A DNA stretch of 64,000 nucleotides from an uncultured Carboxylicivirga sp. (GCA_947491945.1 CANLLN010000014.1:54887-118886); one strand, 5' to 3'. Positions 55,626 to 63,763 are shown, counted from the stretch's first letter. The notes: a model not told the origin generated them from the sequence alone. Numbers and translations: made by a program.

Positions 55626-55675
55626 GCGCCACTACTTCACAGCCCAAAAGTGGTGGCACAATTAAGCGGGCAGCA

Positions 55676-56269
55676 GTGCAAGGTATTACGACAACAGCAA
55701 GTGTAGCACCTAATCAGGTGGTATCTGCCAATCAGCTGGCCAAGATGAAATTTTCAACACTTTCGCTGACCGGGAAGTTCGGTAAATTACTTGGGAAGCC
55801 TTACAAACCGTTCTTCCTGATGATTTACGGACAGCGCTTTCATGGTAAAAGTTCGGTGGCTTTATTGTTTGCCAATGTGCTGGCAAAAGGTGGCTTGAAG
55901 GTGCTCTATGTCTCCAACGAGGAAGGTGTAAAGGGGTCGCTCCAGGAGAAGCTGTTGCGATTGAAGATCAGCCACCCCATTGACTTTGTGGAGAACTACG
56001 ACACCGGGCAATTCAAGGGCTACAATGCGGTATTCCTGGATAGTACACAAACGGTTGGTATGAAACCGGATGCGTTTAAGGCACTCAAGCAACGCTATCC
56101 CAATACATCATTTATCCTGGTGTTTAAAGCCAATCGTGATGGCTCGTCCAAGGGTGGAACGGACTGGGAACATGATGTGGATGCCATCATGCATATCGAA
56201 AATCAAAGTGCTACCATGGAGAAGAACCGTTTTCCGGGCGGTAGCACCGAAACCATTAAAATCTTTTAG
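55676..56269 (+). CDS. RecA/RadA-like P-loop ATPase, candidate packaging ATPase
   Basis: 197 residues from GTG 55676; no ATG upstream. Walker A GQRFHGKSSVALLF, Walker B-like GYNAVFLDS, and SFILVFKANRDG; the order fits small AAA_25/RadA-like ATPases. The frame is open upstream to inside the previous gene, whose last codons GAA AAG TAA are preceded by an A-run, so a -1 frameshift fusion is conceivable; an ATG at 55745 is a further option. In the absence of a terminase it is the only candidate packaging motor in the operon. Confidence 0.7.
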   Translation: MQGITTTASVAPNQVVSANQLAKMKFSTLSLTGKFGKLLGKPYKPFFLMIYGQRFHGKSSVALLFANVLAKGGLKVLYVSNEEGVKGSLQEKLLRLKISHPIDFVENYDTGQFKGYNAVFLDSTQTVGMKPDAFKALKQRYPNTSFILVFKANRDGSSKGGTDWEHDVDAIMHIENQSATMEKNRFPGGSTETIKIF

Positions 56270-56271
56270 GC

Positions 56272-56604
56272 ATGGAGGAAATGACAATAAAATTCTATTG
56301 GGTGGTGATAGCCGGCTTAAGCTCATTAATGGTGGGTGTGGTTTCGTTTGTGATACGCAATGCCATCTCAAAAAACGCCACCAAGGAAACGGTGGAAGCG
56401 AAAACCGATTTGCTGGAGAAGGATATTCAGCATTTAAGCAAGGTGATGGAAAGTGCGGAGAACAAGTTTGCCATCCTGCATAAGCGCATATCCGATTTAC
56501 GGGACAGCTCCAAGGAGATTTACGTGAGTAAGGAACTGTTTCACCAGACCATTAAGCAGCTCAATGATAAGCTGGATACCATCCTAAAATTTGTAGAACG
56601 ATGA
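56272..56604 (+). CDS. Membrane-anchored coiled-coil protein of the lysis cassette
   Basis: 110 residues. N-terminal TM helix (FYWVVIAGLSSLMVGVVSFV) then a long helix (ETVEAKTDLLEKDIQHLSKV, KQLNDKLDTIL). The layout is like an inner-membrane spanin or a holin regulator. It starts 2 bp after the ATPase stop and is followed by holin and endolysin genes. Confidence 0.6.
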   Translation: MEEMTIKFYWVVIAGLSSLMVGVVSFVIRNAISKNATKETVEAKTDLLEKDIQHLSKVMESAENKFAILHKRISDLRDSSKEIYVSKELFHQTIKQLNDKLDTILKFVER

Positions 56605-56633
56605 TAGGCAAGGCCTGATTTAATATACAATAA

Positions 56634-57056
56634 ATGAGACTATTTAGAAAACTAGCCAATGCAGGCACAGCTGAAACACTCAAAATAGGCACAAAGCTCA
56701 TTGATGAGATATTTACCACGCAGGAAGAAAAGCTCCAGGGAAAAATGGAGCTTTTTAAAATGGCGGTTGCCGACCGGGATTCAGCTCGACGTATGTACGC
56801 TCAGGATAGCTGGCTGCAAAAGACCTTTGCCATCTTCTTTCTGTTAGCCTGGTGCCTTCTGACCTTCGTGATGCTTAACTACTTTGTTTTCCAGACCATT
56901 GAATTAAAGGATTGGCAGATCGCTTTTGTGAGCAGTATCAACGGGGGTATCTCCACCAAACTCAGCACCATTATTGACTTTCTGTTCGGGGGTGCCATTT
57001 CCGGGATTAACCATGTAAACCTTAAAACTAAACGTAAAGATGCAAAGGACTTTTGA
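56634..57056 (+). CDS. 3TM holin (GTA-holin-like)
   Basis: 140 residues. Amphipathic N-helix with VADRDSARRMYAQDSW, typical of the 3TM holin family, then TM helices (TFAIFFLLAWCLLTFVML; LSTIIDFLFGGAISG). It should open the inner membrane for endolysin release. Overlaps the endolysin gene by 17 bp. Confidence 0.8.
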   Translation: MRLFRKLANAGTAETLKIGTKLIDEIFTTQEEKLQGKMELFKMAVADRDSARRMYAQDSWLQKTFAIFFLLAWCLLTFVMLNYFVFQTIELKDWQIAFVSSINGGISTKLSTIIDFLFGGAISGINHVNLKTKRKDAKDF

Positions 57057-57612
57057 TGAACTTTTTGATGGCGTGATAAAGCACGAAGGCTATTATGCCA
57101 ATGTAAGCGGGGATAAAGGCGGTGAAACCTACATGGGTATCGCCCGAAACTTACACCCGGATTGGGAAGGCTGGCCATTGATTGATGCCTATAAACAGAA
57201 AGTGGGAACCATCAGGCACAATGCCCGGATAGATATTGAAGGTTTAACAAACCAGGTAAAGGAATTTTATAGACATACTTTTTACCAAACCTATCGCATC
57301 GAGGCCATTAATAACGGGGCTTTGCAGGAAATCATTTTCGACTGGTGCGTCAATAGTGGCTACTGGGGGAGCTGTGGCGTGCAGAAAGTCCTGAACCGCC
57401 TCTTTGACTGCGACCTTAAACTGGATGGCATCATCGGTAATCAGACCATTGCGGCCATCAACGCCTGCCATCCGCAGCAACTCTTTAATGCCATCAAATC
57501 GGCACGCATCCACTATTACCATGTCATCGCCAAAAAGGGGCAGAATGCTAAGTTTTTGAAAGGGTGGTTGAGGAGGGTGGAAGATTTTAGGTTTTTTGTG
57601 GATAGTATCTAG
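57040..57612 (+). CDS. GH108 endolysin (N-acetylmuramidase)
   Basis: 190 residues. FDGVIKHEGYYANVSGDKGG places catalytic Glu16 in KHEGYY, the GH108 signature, followed by YMGIARNLHPDW. The second half is a PG-binding-3 domain (GVQKVLNRLF, DGIIGNQTIAAINA). Cuts peptidoglycan at the end of infection. Last gene of the structural/lysis operon. Confidence 0.92.
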   Translation: MQRTFDELFDGVIKHEGYYANVSGDKGGETYMGIARNLHPDWEGWPLIDAYKQKVGTIRHNARIDIEGLTNQVKEFYRHTFYQTYRIEAINNGALQEIIFDWCVNSGYWGSCGVQKVLNRLFDCDLKLDGIIGNQTIAAINACHPQQLFNAIKSARIHYYHVIAKKGQNAKFLKGWLRRVEDFRFFVDSI

Positions 57613-57754
57613 TTATTTAGAATAAATTTAAATTGAACAAGAAATATAGCAATATATAGCTGTTTAGACGAGGTGATATAGTAATTTAATAATCAATTCG
57701 GAATCAATAATTGTATTAATTATATTTAATATATAAATTCGAGTCGCTGAATAA

Positions 57755-57922
57755 CCTGTAGTTAGACTCATCTTTTATACTAGTATTGATGGAGCTAAAA
57801 TTTATAAAACTTATGATGGTGAGTATAGCTGGGAACAAATTACTGCGTTCACTAATTTACACAGTGTCCAATTATTTAGTGATAATAAAGTAATGATTTT
57901 AGGTTTGAAGAATTGCCTTTAA
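57755..57922 (+). pseudogene. Fragment resembling a BNR/YCF48-type repeat protein
   Basis: A 55-codon open stretch without start (YTSIDGAKIYKTYDGEYSWE, stop TAA 57920) reads like a BNR/YCF48 beta-propeller end (KTxDGGxSW). The rest of 57613-57985 holds no gene. Likely decayed. Confidence 0.3.
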
Positions 57923-57985
57923 ACAGGCGTTACAGATAATTATATTTAGTAATCCCGACTTTAGTTGGATAATAGTGATAATCTT

Positions 57986-59107
57986 ATGAAGATCTTTTTG
58001 TTAGAACATTTGTATTTAATGATTTTTGTAGTAACTGTTGTTGTTTTTGTTGTTTTATATAGTCTTTATGGACAACGTAAAATAAAGACAATATTGAGAA
58101 GTTTAATAACAATCATAAGTGGCGTAGCCATTATATATTTTTACATCGTAACAAGTGGAGATTTAATTAATATTAAATCATTTGATTCATTGATGATGTC
58201 TTTTTTGATGGTAATCTTTGTTTTAGCTTTAGGTATTTTTAAATTTTATTCGATTAACAATGTTTATAAGGATAATTTTTCATTTTTATTTCCGATAGTT
58301 ATTGCAGGAATAATTTTACCTATCATCTCAGCAATTTTTAGGATTGATAACTATGTAAATTATATGCTTATTTTTGGTTTATCACTATGGCCTCTTGTAT
58401 CTAGAATTAAACAAAATAGAATTGATCTCTTTGAAATAATCTATTTAATAGAAATTCCCGTTCTGCTTTATGCTTCATTTTGTTTGGGACGCTCTTATTT
58501 GCCTTTACCAATAATTGCTATTTTAGGGTCAGGGCTTTTTCTCCTTTCAAAAGAAGGAGAACCAAAAAAACATACAATTGAAGAAGCGGCAGTGAGATTT
58601 GCACGTTGGTGTGATAGATTTAGGTATATAAATTCAGATACGCAGTTTAAATATCAATGTTCTTGTTCTGATTCTGGTAAATGTTGTTTTTTTCAGTCCG
58701 CTCCCAATGGCATAAGTGTAGATAATTACAGAAAGAGTATATGTCCCTGCTATGAAGAAATCGATGAGAAGTTGTTTTATGCGGTCAATAAGGTAAGCAA
58801 ACAAGAATATTATAGTAGTTCTAATAATAACATGTCGAAAGATTCTTTTTCAAGTAGAGAATACTCTGATAATCGCACTAAAAAGATTGACCCATACACT
58901 TTGGATCTTTCAGAAATAATATTTCGTATAGGTTCTAACGATGCTTCTAACGATGCAAAATTTTGTGAGTATAATTACAGTGGAGAATGTAGTATCATTC
59001 ATGATGATTGTGCTATGCAAAGTTCTAGTGGAGCAAGTTGTGGCAATCCAGATGCGTATAAAGAAGCTTTGATTGAAAGGAATAGACATTTACTTGAACA
59101 CAAATAA
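57986..59107 (+). CDS. Polytopic membrane protein with Cys-rich C-terminal domain
   Basis: 373 residues from ATG 57986. About seven TM helices in the first 200 residues, then a cytoplasmic tail with clustered cysteines (CSCSDSGKCCFF; SICPCYEE; CSIIHDDCAMQSSSGASC), probably metal-binding. Unrecognised family. AT-rich and located after the lysis cassette, so it may be a cargo gene or lie outside the element. Confidence 0.7.
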   Translation: MKIFLLEHLYLMIFVVTVVVFVVLYSLYGQRKIKTILRSLITIISGVAIIYFYIVTSGDLINIKSFDSLMMSFLMVIFVLALGIFKFYSINNVYKDNFSFLFPIVIAGIILPIISAIFRIDNYVNYMLIFGLSLWPLVSRIKQNRIDLFEIIYLIEIPVLLYASFCLGRSYLPLPIIAILGSGLFLLSKEGEPKKHTIEEAAVRFARWCDRFRYINSDTQFKYQCSCSDSGKCCFFQSAPNGISVDNYRKSICPCYEEIDEKLFYAVNKVSKQEYYSSSNNNMSKDSFSSREYSDNRTKKIDPYTLDLSEIIFRIGSNDASNDAKFCEYNYSGECSIIHDDCAMQSSSGASCGNPDAYKEALIERNRHLLEHK

Positions 59108-59491
59108 TTCTGATGTAATTACTTTGTCTTTTATCATTGTTGTTTGGTAAACTGGAATGGTTTTAATATTATAAGTGCTTGATTTGAAAATCGGGCACTT
59201 AAAGTTTACAAAAGTAGGCTTCCTAAAATTTCAGGGGATAGCTTAATGTCTGATTAAGTCGTAACTATTACAATTTAGGTGTAAAATTTCCCAGTTTGTA
59301 ATGTAACATTCAAAAATTGGACTGTATCTAAAGAGTAATTATAAAAGTTATCAACACTTCTTTCTGCTATTTATTTTTGGTTTTTACCATTGAATGTATG
59401 CCAATTTGTATGTCCGTAAATTTTTAGAAGGATAGGTGAGCGGTATGTAAGTTCTTCATTGTTAACTAATTGAAGAGGTTGTGATTCGTGG
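59108..59491. other. Non-coding region before the right attC
   Basis: No gene seen. AAGTGC / GCACTT stem at 59177-59204 may be a terminator for the preceding gene; the rest is AT-rich. Confidence 0.4.
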
Positions 59492-59626
59492 TGTTACGGT
59501 TGGCCGCATGAAGCTGTAGCAGAGTCGCGGTGATTGTCCGTCCGCAGGACGACTAGACAATCTGCGGGAGTCTGCACGACCAAAACCGCACTGCCGCCTG
59601 CTATGCTTTATTGCGGTTTGTTAGCG
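59492..59626 (-). repeat. attC-like site with altered outer end, right junction of the element
   Basis: GTTAGCG (59620-59626) and inner arms as in 6503-6639 (CGGTTGGCCGCATG; TTGTCCGTCCGCAGGACGA), but the left outer end reads GTGTTACGG instead of RYYYAACGG. The first bases inside, ACGGTTGGCCGCAT, parallel ACGGCCTGCCGCAT at the left junction. Confidence 0.7.
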
Positions 59627-60082
59627 GTTGTTATTTCTTATCAGTTTTTCTAGTGTGTCGTAAACCTTATTACTTTGTCCTATGCGGACGTTAATCTTAA
59701 GTCTTTCTGATTCATTTTCTTTGTTTATAAAGTCAATTTGGTCATAACAAATATATTCTTTATGCCAATGTCCTGAATAACGAGAGCTAAATGACCAGTA
59801 GTTCAGTCTTACGTCAATTTTGTTTTTGTCTGTCAGATTGATTTCCGTGTTAGGAATCCAAAATGCTATATATTCAACAACTATTTTGTCTGAAAATATT
59901 TTGAGTCTACATGCATAATGGCTAATTGTAAAAAACCAAAATCCGAATATTATTGTAGGATAGATTAAAGAGTCTGGGAATTCAACTTTTATTATAAAAA
60001 ACACATAGCAAACCACCGAAATTAATGACCCAATAACAAAAGAAATAGGTGTTTTACTTGTATAAATTGGCTTATTACTCAT
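59621..60082 (-). CDS. Small membrane protein, cassette-borne
   Basis: 153 residues. Two N-terminal TM helices (FVIGSLISVVCYVFFIIKV; YPTIIFGFWFFTISHYACRL) followed by a beta-rich domain (KIVVEYIAFWIPNTEINL). PH-like membrane protein layout (bPH2) is possible. The stop lies at the left attC boundary. Sole gene of its cassette. Confidence 0.7.
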   Translation of the reverse strand: MSNKPIYTSKTPISFVIGSLISVVCYVFFIIKVEFPDSLIYPTIIFGFWFFTISHYACRLKIFSDKIVVEYIAFWIPNTEINLTDKNKIDVRLNYWSFSSRYSGHWHKEYICYDQIDFINKENESERLKINVRIGQSNKVYDTLEKLIRNNNR

Positions 60083-60108
60083 TTGTTCTATCTTGTTTTT
60101 TTAATAAC

Positions 60109-60301
60109 CGCTAACGGCCTGCCGCATGGAGCGTAAAGAAATTTAACCAGACTAACTTTCCCAATTGAGCAGAGCCAAAGCGTTGATTTGTTTTTATCTT
60201 TTCATTTTTAAAGCCAAATCAGCGATTTGGCGTTGGTTGCCGAAGCGACGAAACGCCCAAGATGCTCTTGCTCCTTTATGCTCTATTGCGGTTTGTTGCC
60301 A
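60109..60301 (-). repeat. Long attC-like site
   Basis: CGCTAAC (60109-60115) to GTTGCCA (60295-60301); internal GCCAAATCAGCGATTTGGC. It contains the stop codon of the next minus-strand gene. Confidence 0.85.
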
Positions 60302-61269
60302 ACCGTTTTTTCTATTTTTCTAATAAGTTCAATATTATATTTCTCTATATCTGAAAGCGTACGAAAAATTGAATCAGAGTTGTTTGTAAATGGTTTGTAC
60401 CAATTGTTTTTCGCGTAATACTCCTTTAGGTCTTTTGAATTAAACTTGTACCCTTTATAAGCAAAAATTTCATTTCGAATTATTCTTAATTCGTTCTTTG
60501 AATAGTTTTCAAGGTAGTCATTGTTTAATTTTACTAATGATACAATTCCATATTCCCTATTATAAAGTGAACTTTCTAGTTCTTTACTTATTAACAGATC
60601 TTTGTTAAATCTATTAATATGAACTAATGTTGCATTATAAATGTCAATATGTTCTTCGACCATTGGGACAATTAAATTTGCTTTCTGTGTCATTGCTGAA
60701 TCGACATTCATTTTTTCATTAAGAGTTCTGTATTCTTTTGGTGCAATACTCATAAAATAATATGGAGCTTCTTCAATCCCAAATCCACCATAATCTTCAC
60801 TTAACCATTGTCTACCGATTACATATCTTTTCCCATTAATAACTCTAATGTCTTCAACTTCAAATTCCCTGTTAAATACCTCTTTTATAGAATCTCCTGT
60901 ATATTCTAGAATTGATGTTGTATTAAGGCAACAACCATATTGAAATCCTGTTAGCCATAAAAACACTCTTTTATTCTCGAAAAAAATTCCCAAATGGTTT
61001 GCTATTTGCTTATCTGATTTCTGATATAAATCAGGCTTAGTTACCCAGACATCATCATTTACAAACGAAATAGAATCAGTTCCTTTTATAATTGTAATTT
61101 TAGTAAATTGTGTTTTTTCAAATTCTTCTTCACTTAGGTCATAAAACATGATTTCTTCAGTTGTTCCGTCTCTATTAATGTCACACTGAACTTTATAATT
61201 TGGTTCTTGACTATATACGGTTGATTGAAGTATAAATAAGAAGATAAAAAGTTGAAAAAGGTGTTTCAT
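60283..61269 (-). CDS. Secreted YARHG-domain protein
   Basis: 328 residues, start MKHLFQLFIFLFILQSTVYSQ (signal peptide). The C-terminal 90 residues (LRIIRNEIFAYKGYKFNSKD, YYAKNNWYKPF) match the YARHG domain, an extracellular domain of unknown function. The middle is beta-rich (GYNFNGD-type strand KVQCDINRDGTTEE). The frame ends at TAG inside the attC (60283-60285), so the cassette relies on the attC for its stop. Confidence 0.8.
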   Translation of the reverse strand: MKHLFQLFIFLFILQSTVYSQEPNYKVQCDINRDGTTEEIMFYDLSEEEFEKTQFTKITIIKGTDSISFVNDDVWVTKPDLYQKSDKQIANHLGIFFENKRVFLWLTGFQYGCCLNTTSILEYTGDSIKEVFNREFEVEDIRVINGKRYVIGRQWLSEDYGGFGIEEAPYYFMSIAPKEYRTLNEKMNVDSAMTQKANLIVPMVEEHIDIYNATLVHINRFNKDLLISKELESSLYNREYGIVSLVKLNNDYLENYSKNELRIIRNEIFAYKGYKFNSKDLKEYYAKNNWYKPFTNNSDSIFRTLSDIEKYNIELIRKIEKTVGNKPQ

Positions 61270-61287
61270 GTACTATTTTTAAATGGT

Positions 61288-61424
61288 TGGCAACGGTTGG
61301 GCCATATGAAGTGGCCCGAGGGGCGTGTGGTATATCCGCTTTCTTATTTGTGCTAAAGCTGGCGCGGGAGCTGAACTCCCAAATCCCGCCAAAGCCAGGG
61401 CTACTTTATGATGGCTTGTTAGGC
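61288..61424 (-). repeat. attC-like site
   Basis: TGGCAAC (61288-61294) to GTTAGGC (61418-61424). Arms GGCCATATGAAG and CTTTATGATGGC; inner GCGGGAGCTGAACTCCCAAATCC hairpin. Confidence 0.75.
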
Positions 61425-61432
61425 ACAGGATT

Positions 61433-61990
61433 TTATTGTTTTAACAAAAAATATTTCCTTTTCTTCATATAAGTACTTCCCCAAAAGAAGTATCTCTTTC
61501 TTTTACTTATTGCTTGAGCTTTTCTACTAATTTTTCCGTTTTCATTGACGATAAATAGTTTTTGATTTTTTATTGCAAAAACCATTGAATCTACTTTTAT
61601 GTCAGACCAATCTACAATTTCTAAATTGTCAAGAAAGTCTAACTGATTAATGTCTGGTTCTTTTTGTTTCAGTAAGTGATTGCTTATACTGTCTAGAGCC
61701 CAAGAAGTAATCTTTCCTACAGAAATCAAGCTATCTAAATCACCATAGTCATCTTTTGTAAATTGAATTGTCAATCGTCCATTGTTAATTCTGAAAGTAC
61801 CTTTCCCATATTGGTGAAACATATCACCGCCTTTATAATAATTAAATGTAGAGTCGTTTTTTAGGACTAATTCTTCTACGAAGAACCCTATTTGAGCCAC
61901 ATTACTCTTGTAAATTCCACAAATGTTCTCTTGGGCATACATTTGCATGCTTAATGTGAGATTTAGTATATTTATAATCGGAACTCTCAT
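61433..61990 (-). CDS. Secreted lipocalin-like protein
   Basis: 185 residues, start MRVPIINILNLTLSMQMYAQ (signal). ENICGIYKSN...GFFVEELVLKNDSTFNYYKGGD then GKGTFRINNGRLTIQF resembles the N-terminal strands of the lipocalin-like domain of Bacteroidota secreted proteins. Function unknown. Sole gene of its cassette. Confidence 0.65.
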   Translation of the reverse strand: MRVPIINILNLTLSMQMYAQENICGIYKSNVAQIGFFVEELVLKNDSTFNYYKGGDMFHQYGKGTFRINNGRLTIQFTKDDYGDLDSLISVGKITSWALDSISNHLLKQKEPDINQLDFLDNLEIVDWSDIKVDSMVFAIKNQKLFIVNENGKISRKAQAISKRKRYFFWGSTYMKKRKYFLLKQ

Positions 61991-61997
61991 CTTATTC

Positions 61998-62173
61998 TTC
62001 TGACTAACGTAAAAACTAGACTCTATATTTCAATGACTTACAAAGTCCTACTATTACACAATGTAGTTATGCAAATTCTACTACGTTAGCTTCAGAAATC
62101 AATAAACTTAAAATGTATTGATTACCTTGTTTTAAAATCAATTCCATGGGTTTATAGAGGGAATTGTGCCTAA
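61998..62173 (-). repeat. Shared cassette 5' leader
   Basis: TTCTGACTAACGT... TACGTTAG pair plus the conserved block with GTATTGATTACCTTG and GGGTTTATAGAGGGAATTG, immediately at the cassette boundary, 8 bp upstream of the minus-strand gene start. Confidence 0.65.
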
Positions 62174-62363
62174 CGGCCTGCCGCATGGTGTTGTAAGGCG
62201 ATTTAACCAAGCTAACTTTTCTAATTGAGCTGAGCCAAAGCACTGTATTTGTTTTTAACTTTTTATGTCTAAAGCCAAATCAGTGATTTGGCGTTGTTTG
62301 CCGAAGTTACTAGCCTTCCAAAATAAAGCAACACGCCTTATACACTATTGCGGTTTGTTAGCG
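62168..62363 (-). repeat. Long attC-like site
   Basis: GCCTAAC (62168-62174) to GTTAGCG (62357-62363); internal GCCAAATCAGTGATTTGGC. Confidence 0.85.
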
Positions 62364-62404
62364 GCTGGCATTATTTCATTGTCTGCTTATCATCCCTTTA
62401 TGCC

Positions 62405-62800
62405 TTAGACATACGTCTCAATACTTCTATTTTTTCTTGTCATTGTAAGTCCAGTAAATAACAAGAATACTCCAAAAATCAACATTGAGATTGCTTGTAA
62501 TAATTCCGAGCTAGTTGTTCCAATAAAATAAATCGCCATTAGAATTAAAACGAATGAACCTAATGACAAAATCACTGATAAAACAATGGATAGAGTTCTA
62601 TTTTTCCAGTATAGTTGTCCGATTAAACATACAAACAATGGTAGAATAAAAGAAAGAAGGGCGATATCCCAAACATCAATTGAGTTCTGAATCAGGTTAA
62701 ATTTTGCAATTTCAAATAGTATTAATCCAATTGAAATTATAAATACAATTTCTTGCCAATACCTTAATAGTGTCTTTTGTGCTTTGGTTTTCATATTCAT
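62405..62800 (-). CDS. Small four-helix membrane protein
   Basis: 131 residues, about four TM helices (YWQEIVFIISIGLILFEIAK; DIALLSFILPLFVCLIGQLY; LSIVLSVILSLGSFVLILMA; AISMLIFGVFLLFTGLTM). Short basic ends. No family recognised. Cassette GTTAGCGGC...GCCGCTAAC. Confidence 0.7.
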   Translation of the reverse strand: MNMKTKAQKTLLRYWQEIVFIISIGLILFEIAKFNLIQNSIDVWDIALLSFILPLFVCLIGQLYWKNRTLSIVLSVILSLGSFVLILMAIYFIGTTSSELLQAISMLIFGVFLLFTGLTMTRKNRSIETYV

Positions 62801-62910
62801 TCGTATTTAATCATTCGTATTTAAATTGCTGATTTATTTAACTTTCTCATTCGTATAAACGTTTAACTACGTCATTCTATTTTAATTATGTAGTGATGTT
62901 TTTTGCTTGC

Positions 62911-63040
62911 CGCTAACGGTTAGTATATGGCAAGTAGGCGATTGCGGGCTTCAAACTTATCAAACCGAGATGAAATTGAAACGGGCTACAACCCATGAAT
63001 TTAGTACTTTCACGCCTATTTGCTATATACATTGTTGTAG
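62911..63040 (-). repeat. attC-like site
   Basis: CGCTAAC (62911-62917) to GTTGTAG (63034-63040); arms GTATATGGCAAGTAGGCG and CGCCTATTTGCTATATAC are strongly complementary. It contains the stop codon of the next minus-strand gene. Confidence 0.85.
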
Positions 63041-63591
63041 GCAGTTTTTATTTTCCTCGCATTAATAATCATTCTTAGTCCTTGTATATAAACCGAAAAT
63101 TGTATTACAAATAAAACCAACACGCTTGGGTAAGCCCAAAAGTCACTCCAATAGTTTTGTAAACTATCATTTTTATGCCGTAAATAAATCGGTAAATCAA
63201 TTATAATAAATGTAAGAGGATGTCCTAATTTCCATACTCCATCTCCTAATTCTCTTGAATCCAAAACAGCACTTGGTGTATCATTCCAACTGTCAGACCA
63301 AAACATTGTCGCGATTAATATGAAAAACAATGAAGTCAGAAATCCAATTTTTATAGTCTTTGATAATCTTAAAGTTTGAAATATAGGCTGAAAAAATCTA
63401 TGTGAAATTAATAGAATTGGGATTGAGATTAGTCCAGTCAATAAAGTCATTATTGGATTGACATTTCCCCAGTTTCCTTTTTCTAATAAATCGTCAGTAA
63501 TTAAGTCAGTATATCTTGCAATAATCCAATATATTGAAATCAAACTAACAATAGTAGTCAAGATTATTAGAATTTTAATTATTGTTTTCAT
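63016..63591 (-). CDS. Four-TM membrane protein, cassette-borne
   Basis: 191 residues. TM helices: IIKILIILTTIVSLISIYWI; PIMTLLTGLISIPILLISHR; IGFLTSLFFILIATMFWSD; SVLVLFVIQFSVYIQGLRM. A hydrophilic loop with WNDTPSAVLDSRELGDG. Not recognised. The frame ends at TAG 63016 inside the attC, so the last residues (NNVYSK) are encoded by attC. Confidence 0.7.
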   Translation of the reverse strand: MKTIIKILIILTTIVSLISIYWIIARYTDLITDDLLEKGNWGNVNPIMTLLTGLISIPILLISHRFFQPIFQTLRLSKTIKIGFLTSLFFILIATMFWSDSWNDTPSAVLDSRELGDGVWKLGHPLTFIIIDLPIYLRHKNDSLQNYWSDFWAYPSVLVLFVIQFSVYIQGLRMIINARKIKTAYNNVYSK

Positions 63592-63624
63592 TAGTAATTA
63601 ATTTTCGCAGTCGCTTCGTTCAAA

Positions 63625-63763
63625 TTCTGACTAACGTCAAATTTTATAATTTACATTCCCTTGAAAGTTTGCACGTTAGCAAAAGAAATAAATAAACCTA
63701 AAAGGTATTGATTACATTGTCTTAAAATCAATTCCATCGGTTTATAGGGAGAATTGCCTACAA
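63625..63763 (-). repeat. Shared cassette 5' leader, short form
   Basis: TTCTGACTAACGT ... GCACGTTAGC and the conserved block with GGTATTGATTACATTG, ATCGGTTTATAGGGAGAATTG up to the boundary. It lies 34 bp upstream of the membrane protein start. Confidence 0.65.

Larger units (their letters stand above)
10985..59491 (+). mobile_element. Integrated virus-like element (provirus) with defence cargo
   Basis: All genes are on the plus strand, opposite to the flanking cassettes. It holds a tyrosine integrase, excisionase-like HTH, primase-helicase, restriction cargo, a structural-looking operon, polyvalent-type enzymes and a holin/endolysin cassette. It interrupts an attC: the left half is truncated at about 10998-11045 and the right attC (59492) has an altered outer end. 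Both junctions contain ACGG...GCCGCAT (10983-10996 and 59496-59509), a possible crossover core. Exact ends are uncertain, particularly on the right, where 57613-59491 could be host or cassette DNA. Confidence 0.65.

Noticed and set aside
36619..57612. Contractile injection system or tailocin
   Set aside because: No sheath, tube, baseplate or VgrG-like genes; replication and integration genes are present.
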